Assembly (NCBI GenBank): GCA_017547395.1
Contig: JAFYPS010000143.1
Location: 1-8,636, forward strand
Direction: 5' to 3'
From: Clostridia bacterium
Lineage (GTDB): Bacteria; Bacillota_A; Clostridia; Oscillospirales; CAG-272
DNA length: 8,636 nt
This document shows positions 4,729 to 8,636 of this stretch, in pieces. The notes below the pieces were generated by a model. It was not told where the DNA came from. It did not search any database and saw nothing but the letters and a program-made list of their open reading frames with translations. The position numbers and the translations under genes are program-made. The stretch's first letter is position 1. Every line of letters begins with the position of its first letter.

Positions 4729-6879
4729 ATGAGTATCAGAATCGCCCTTGCGGGCAACCCGAACTGCGGTAAAACCACCCTGTTCAATGCTCTGACGGGC
4801 TCAAATCAGTACGTTGGCAACTGGCCGGGCGTTACCGTCGAGAAAAAAGAAGGAAAAATGAAAAAGCAGGAGGGCGTTATCCTCACCGACCTTCCCGGCA
4901 TCTATTCCCTCTCCCCGTACACACTTGAGGAGGTTGTGGCACGTAACTACCTCGTGCACGAGCGCCCCGATGCTATTCTCAACATCATCGACGGCACAAA
5001 CCTTGAAAGAAACCTTTATCTCACCACCCAGCTTATCGAGCTTGGCATTCCCGTTGTCGGTGCCATCAATATGATGGACATTGTAAACAAAAACGGTGAC
5101 AAGATAAATACCGACGAACTTTCAAGAAGACTCGGTTGCAAAATAGTCGAAATCTCCGCACTCAAGCTTACAGGTATTGAAGAAGCGGCAGACGAAGCTA
5201 TCGAGGCGGCAAAGAGCGGCAAAAAGGTTCCTACACACACCTTCTCGGGTACTGTTGAACACGCGCTTGCTCACATTGAGGAGGCAGCAGTACACGAAAT
5301 GCCTGCAGAGCAGCAGAGATGGTACTCGATAAAAATATTCGAACGCGATATAAAGGTACTTGAAGAACTCGGACTTGAAGGCGAGAAGCTCGCACACATT
5401 GAAGAAGACATAAAAGCAGTTGAAACTCAGCTTGACGACGATGCGGAAAGCATTATCACAAACGAGCGCTATAACTATATAACCGAGCTTGTAAAGAAGT
5501 CGTTTGTAAGGAAGAACAAAAACCGTCTTACAATTTCCGACAAGATCGACCTTGTAGCCACTAACCGCATTCTCGCACTTCCCCTCTTCGCAGTAATAAT
5601 GTGGCTTGTTTACTATCTCTCAATCGGTTCTATAGGCAACTGGACCGTCGGATTTATGAACGACACACTCTTTGGTGAGTGGATAATTCCCGGCGTTACC
5701 GAATTTCTTACCAATATAGGATGTGCCGCCTGGCTTGTAAGCCTTATCGCAGACGGAATCGTCAGCGGTGTCGGTGCAGTTCTCGGATTTGTTCCGCAGA
5801 TGTTTATCCTCTTCTTCCTTCTCTCTATTCTTGAGGACTGCGGATATATGTCACGTATCGCATTTATCCTTGACCGTCTTTTCCGCAAATTCGGTCTCTC
5901 GGGTAAATCCTTTATTCCTATGCTCGTTGCTACGGGTTGCGGTGTTCCCGGTATTATGGCAAGCCGTACTATCGAGCAGGACCGCGACCGCAAGATGACC
6001 ATTATGACTACAGGCTTTATCGTTTGCGGAGCTAAGACTCCCATCGTTGGTATGATTGCAGGTGCACTCTTCGGCGGAAGCCCCTGGATTGCAACACTCG
6101 CATACTTTATGGGTATAGGCGCAGTTGTTGTTTCGGGTATTATGCTTAAAAAGACAAAGGCATTTGCGGGCGATGCCGCTCCCTTTGTAATGGAGCTTCC
6201 CGCATACCATATGCCCGTTGCCACAAACGTTCTCCGCACCACCTGGGATCGCGGTTGGTCTTTCGTCAAGCGCGCAGGCTCGGTAATCGTTGCGGCAAGC
6301 GTTATTATCTGGGTGCTTAACAGCCTTTCCTTTGAGGGTGGCTTCCACTACATCGGCGACGGTGATGCAAAGTCTGTCCTCAATTACATTGGTGAACTTA
6401 TTGCCGTTATCTTCAAGCCCCTCGGCTTTGGAAAATGGCAGGCAGCAGTTGCTACTATCCTCGGTCTTGTTGCAAAAGAAGAGGTTGTCGGCGTATTCGG
6501 CTCACTCTCCTCTATGGCAAATGCCGATGCGGCATTCGAGCTTGTTGAAGCGGCTGACTCCGCAAAGCTCGCTTTCATCGGTTATGAATTTTTCGGAGGT
6601 TCAAAGCCTGCGGGACTTTCCTTCCTCATCTTCAACCTTCTCTGTGCTCCTTGCTTTGCGGCAATGGGCGCTATCAAGCGCGAGATGAACAACGGCAAGT
6701 GGACAACGTTTGCAATCACCTATATGTGCATATTCGCTTATTCCATATCCCTTATGGTTTATAACTTCGGTATGCTTGCAAGCGGCGTGTTCTCTGCATG
6801 GACCGTAGTTGCATTCATTCTTCTCGCCGTTATGATTTATCTTCTTGTCCGCAAAAACCCCTACGAAAAGAAAAACTAA
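4729..6879 (+). CDS. feoB: Ferrous iron transport protein B (FeoB)
   Basis: FeoB is an inner-membrane Fe(II) importer with an N-terminal cytoplasmic G domain. The GTPase motifs are G1 GNPNCGKT (9-16), the G2 region VGNWPGVTVE (29-38), G3 DLPG (54-57), G4 NMMD (114-117, the FeoB form of NKxD) and G5 SALKLTG (143-149). A helical spacer domain runs to about residue 265, followed by the multi-spanning membrane part from about 281 to 707. The two Gate regions carry conserved cysteines: ATGCGVPGIMASRT (401-414) with C404, and CAPCFAAMGA (639-648) with C639 and C642. At 716 residues it is a typical clostridial length, slightly shorter than E. coli FeoB. AAGGAA at 4711-4716 is the likely ribosome binding site, with a rather long 12-base spacing to the ATG. 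All motifs appear intact. Confidence 0.97.
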   Translation: MSIRIALAGNPNCGKTTLFNALTGSNQYVGNWPGVTVEKKEGKMKKQEGVILTDLPGIYSLSPYTLEEVVARNYLVHERPDAILNIIDGTNLERNLYLTTQLIELGIPVVGAINMMDIVNKNGDKINTDELSRRLGCKIVEISALKLTGIEEAADEAIEAAKSGKKVPTHTFSGTVEHALAHIEEAAVHEMPAEQQRWYSIKIFERDIKVLEELGLEGEKLAHIEEDIKAVETQLDDDAESIITNERYNYITELVKKSFVRKNKNRLTISDKIDLVATNRILALPLFAVIMWLVYYLSIGSIGNWTVGFMNDTLFGEWIIPGVTEFLTNIGCAAWLVSLIADGIVSGVGAVLGFVPQMFILFFLLSILEDCGYMSRIAFILDRLFRKFGLSGKSFIPMLVATGCGVPGIMASRTIEQDRDRKMTIMTTGFIVCGAKTPIVGMIAGALFGGSPWIATLAYFMGIGAVVVSGIMLKKTKAFAGDAAPFVMELPAYHMPVATNVLRTTWDRGWSFVKRAGSVIVAASVIIWVLNSLSFEGGFHYIGDGDAKSVLNYIGELIAVIFKPLGFGKWQAAVATILGLVAKEEVVGVFGSLSSMANADAAFELVEAADSAKLAFIGYEFFGGSKPAGLSFLIFNLLCAPCFAAMGAIKREMNNGKWTTFAITYMCIFAYSISLMVYNFGMLASGVFSAWTVVAFILLAVMIYLLVRKNPYEKKN

Positions 6880-6890
6880 GGAGAAAAACC

Positions 6891-7067
6891 ATGTTTGAAT
6901 GGCTTGCACAAAATGCAGCAACAATAATCGTAGCCGCTATTGTCGCAGCAGTCGTCGGACTTATCGTTGCAAAGATGATTCGCGATAAGAAAACCGGCAA
7001 AACCTCCTGTAGCTGCGGCTGCGGCGGTTGTCCTATGAGTGAAAGCTGCCACAGTGCTAAAAAATAA
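6891..7067 (+). CDS. FeoB-associated Cys-rich membrane protein
   Basis: This 58-residue protein begins 11 bases after the feoB stop, with AAGGAG directly overlapping that stop region. It has a single N-terminal membrane segment (about residues 10-29, rich in Ile, Val and Ala), a basic stretch RDKKTGK (31-37) and a short tail with five cysteines (C40, C42, C44, C47, C53) in a CSCGCGGC core followed by a His. This matches the FeoB-associated Cys-rich family seen after feoB in many Firmicutes. The tail, on the cytoplasmic side by the positive-inside rule, could bind Fe(II) at the exit of FeoB; that role is inference. It may stand in for FeoC, which is absent here. Confidence 0.9.
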   Translation: MFEWLAQNAATIIVAAIVAAVVGLIVAKMIRDKKTGKTSCSCGCGGCPMSESCHSAKK

Positions 7068-7099
7068 AAAAATTGCTTGGCTTTCGCCAAGCAATTTTT
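7068..7099. terminator. Bidirectional terminator between feo operon and glycoside hydrolase gene
   Basis: Perfect 13-bp arms AAAAATTGCTTGG and CCAAGCAATTTTT (7068-7080 and 7087-7099) enclose CTTTCG, whose outer C and G can also pair. T-runs follow on the plus strand, and the A-run at 7064-7073 gives T on the minus strand, so it can end both convergent transcripts. The glycoside hydrolase stop codon (7098-7100) lies in the stem. Confidence 0.92.
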
Positions 7100-8390
7100 A
7101 TTTTTCTACTATAAGCATGCAGGAATTGCACTTCATTGTGAAGGTGAGGTCGGTAAATTCACCGATATATTCGTTGGTATGATCCTCGTCGTTAATATAA
7201 ACGTCGTATTTACCTTCCTTGCCGAAATCAATCTTAACTTCCTTTTCGGGAGCATTGTCATCCTCATTAAAATGAGTAACAATGCATGTTGCCTTGCCGT
7301 CACCGTCCACACCGCAAAGAGTGTAAAGGTTATCGTGCTTATCCTCGCACACTACCTCGTCAAGGTCCAAAAGATCCGCAAACCAACGGAAGGAATAGTA
7401 TCCCTTGAGCGGCTCTACCGTGTATGCATCAAACGCTCCGCAGAAAATGGTCGGACGGAAATCGTAATACATAAGCATGTCAATCGGCTCACGCTGTGCA
7501 AGCGACATCATTGCCATAATATACGCCGCACCCTTTATACCGTGAATAGCTTTTATGGTATAAATGAATTCTTCACGCCAGCCTCTGAGGTAGTTCCATT
7601 CATTGAGAATGCTCTCGGCGTTTCCGTAGCCGTATTTGTCGAGAAGTTCTCTTACCGTACGTCCCATAGCCATTGCTCTTTCGGGAGTTTTGGTATAAAT
7701 ATGCCATGTGAAAAAGTCTATCGGAACGTTTCTCTTCTGCATCTCGCAAAGGAACTTCTCCGCCCAATCAAGTCTGTGTGCAAGTGCGGGACCGCCTATT
7801 TTAAGGTGCGGGAAGCAGCTCTTGAGATGCTTTGCGGTAATCTCATAGAGGTCAAAGAACTGCTCGTCGGTGCCGCCCCACGTTCTTCTGTGCTTTGCGG
7901 GAAGCGGATCGAGGTCGGGCTCGTTCCAGATTTCCCAATATTCTATGTCAAAATGCTGCCCGTTCTTCCATCCCTCGTTAAAGTGACGGATGAAATGCTC
8001 GCACATTACAGCCCACTTCTTAAAATCCTTAGGCGGGAGAGTAAAGTGCTTTTTAACGGTATGCTCAATAGTCGTTGCAAGCTGATAAAAAATCTTTGCA
8101 CCGCCCTCGAGTCCTACGAAAATCGACTCGTCGGTGTTTTCAAAGTCATACGATTCGGGATCGTACACGTCCGCATCCTGATTGCGGAAAATTCTGTCGT
8201 AATCGTGCGCATAGGGAACGCCGTTTGCACAGTTGTTTCTCCAATAAGGAATTTTAAGCGCTTTATAATATTCAAGATTGTCTCTGAGCTGGTCTGTTGC
8301 ATGACGTCTGTGCACGGGTGCACTGTTTACCGCATTGAGTCGCTTAAACTTGCCGCCTGCCTTTGAAAGGTCAAATCTTAAGGTTTCCAT
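7098..8390 (-). CDS. Glycoside hydrolase, clan GH-A, family 39-like (beta-xylosidase type)
   Basis: The 430-residue protein has the two catalytic signatures of a clan GH-A retaining hydrolase: EIWNEPD (153-159) with E157 as the likely acid/base, and ILNEWNY (261-267) with E264 as the likely nucleophile, on a (beta/alpha)8 barrel covering about 1-345. A small beta-rich C-terminal domain follows (about 350-430), as in GH39 xylosidases. FFTWHIY (227-232 region) is the usual barrel strand with an active-site His. There is no signal peptide or membrane segment, so it should act in the cytoplasm on imported oligosaccharides. Substrate cannot be read from the sequence; beta-xylosidase is the usual GH39 activity, but alpha-L-iduronidase and others exist in the family. 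GGAGGG precedes the ATG by 7-8 bases. It has its own promoter and no operon partner here. Confidence 0.85.
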   Translation of the reverse strand: METLRFDLSKAGGKFKRLNAVNSAPVHRRHATDQLRDNLEYYKALKIPYWRNNCANGVPYAHDYDRIFRNQDADVYDPESYDFENTDESIFVGLEGGAKIFYQLATTIEHTVKKHFTLPPKDFKKWAVMCEHFIRHFNEGWKNGQHFDIEYWEIWNEPDLDPLPAKHRRTWGGTDEQFFDLYEITAKHLKSCFPHLKIGGPALAHRLDWAEKFLCEMQKRNVPIDFFTWHIYTKTPERAMAMGRTVRELLDKYGYGNAESILNEWNYLRGWREEFIYTIKAIHGIKGAAYIMAMMSLAQREPIDMLMYYDFRPTIFCGAFDAYTVEPLKGYYSFRWFADLLDLDEVVCEDKHDNLYTLCGVDGDGKATCIVTHFNEDDNAPEKEVKIDFGKEGKYDVYINDEDHTNEYIGEFTDLTFTMKCNSCMLIVEK

Positions 8391-8415
8391 GTAAAATCCC
8401 TCCGTTTCTAACTTT

Positions 8416-8443
8416 ATTATAGCTCTGCAAAATCAAAAAGCAA
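8416..8443 (-). promoter_or_regulatory. Promoter of the glycoside hydrolase gene
   Basis: On the minus strand there is a perfect -10 box TATAAT (8421-8416), with a weak -35 TTGCTT (8443-8438) at a 16-base spacing. The ATG is at 8390, so the leader would be about 20 nt. The weak -35 would fit a promoter needing an activator or tight control. Confidence 0.6.
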
Positions 8444-8456
8444 TAGGTTAAAGAAA

Positions 8457-8475
8457 TTACGAAAAAGTTTCGTAA
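8457..8475. promoter_or_regulatory. Operator-like palindrome TTACGAAA-AAG-TTTCGTAA upstream of the hydrolase promoter
   Basis: Perfect 8-bp arms are separated by 3 bases, 14 bases upstream of the proposed -35 and 12 bases from the edge of the right repeat. Its placement suits a site for a sugar-responsive regulator of the hydrolase gene; no regulator gene is near it in the window. It is not part of the 140-bp repeat. Confidence 0.5.
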
Positions 8476-8487
8476 ATTTTTGTTTAG

Positions 8488-8627
8488 GGGAGTAAAGCCT
8501 TCCTCCGAGAGGAAGGTGGCAAACGCGACCGTTCACATAGAAAAAACAGTGGCACTGTGTGTCGCGTTTTCGCCTCGCCTACGGCGACGCGTTTTTTCTT
8601 GGAGCGATTGACGGAAGGAGCCTGCGA
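8488..8627 (+). repeat. 140-bp dispersed-type repeat, right copy (inverted partner of 4-143)
   Basis: It is a perfect inverted copy of the left repeat. Internal structures in this copy: hairpin 8498-8516 (CCTTCCTC/GAGGAAGG), long-range arms 8521-8529 with 8561-8569, hairpin 8546-8558 (ACAGT/ACTGT) and hairpin 8575-8587 (TCGCC/GGCGA), with CCTTCC (8498-8503) and GGAAGG (8613-8618) as imperfect terminal arms. The AGTAAAGCC end faces the genes in both copies. This copy lies about 45 bases upstream of the hydrolase -35 region. There is no coding capacity, and no obvious target-site duplication is seen at the edges. Confidence 0.93.
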
Positions 8628-8636
8628 GGGTAAACC

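Noticed and set aside
5613..6269. A 218-codon open frame on the minus strand inside feoB.
   Set aside because: Its Pro/Ser/Thr/Ile-rich translation is what antisense of membrane-protein codons gives. It has no ribosome binding site or promoter, and intact feoB covers it.
7077..8366. A 429-codon open frame on the plus strand, fully antisense to the glycoside hydrolase gene.
   Set aside because: Its translation shows no recognisable domain and it spans the bidirectional terminator. The minus-strand protein has clear catalytic motifs, so this is an open-frame shadow caused by codon choice.

Overview
The window looks like part of an anaerobic, fermentative Firmicute of the gut Clostridia type (Oscillospiraceae/Ruminococcaceae-like). 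Three things point that way: a complete set of [FeFe]-hydrogenase maturases, a FeoA/FeoB ferrous iron importer with the small Cys-rich FeoB-associated protein common in Clostridia, and short palindrome-rich intergenic repeats beginning AGTAAAGCC that recall those scattered through gut Firmicute genomes. The taxonomic placement is inference from gene content and style; there is no rRNA or other marker here.

Layout. Positions 4-143 and 8488-8627 carry two perfect 140-bp copies of one non-coding, hairpin-rich repeat in inverted orientation, so the whole gene block is bracketed by them. Inside, from left to right: a minus-strand operon read from 4118 down to 156 (TM1266-family small protein, hydE, hydG, hydF); a 348-bp divergent regulatory region (4119-4466); a plus-strand operon feoA-feoB-FeoB-associated protein (4467-7067); a bidirectional terminator (7068-7099); and a convergent minus-strand glycoside hydrolase gene (7098-8390) with its own promoter just inside the right repeat.

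How the genes work together. HydE, HydG and HydF build the 2Fe subcluster of the [FeFe]-hydrogenase H-cluster, which consumes iron, S-adenosylmethionine and tyrosine. The hydrogenase structural gene (hydA) is not in the window. The divergent feo operon imports Fe(II). The shared intergenic region holds a good sigma70-type promoter for each operon, two sites of identical form (GTTAG-N6-CTAAC), two TTGCACAA elements placed almost symmetrically upstream of the two promoters, and a structured ~117-nt leader on the hyd side. Coordinated control of iron uptake and H-cluster assembly is therefore a reasonable hypothesis. The glycoside hydrolase appears functionally unrelated.

All protein families here are known. 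The parts most worth a second look are non-coding: the long inverted repeats, the divergent operator region and the hyd leader. The window ends within 3 and 9 bases of the repeats, so it may be a whole assembly contig that broke at a repeat; that limits what can be concluded about mobility.
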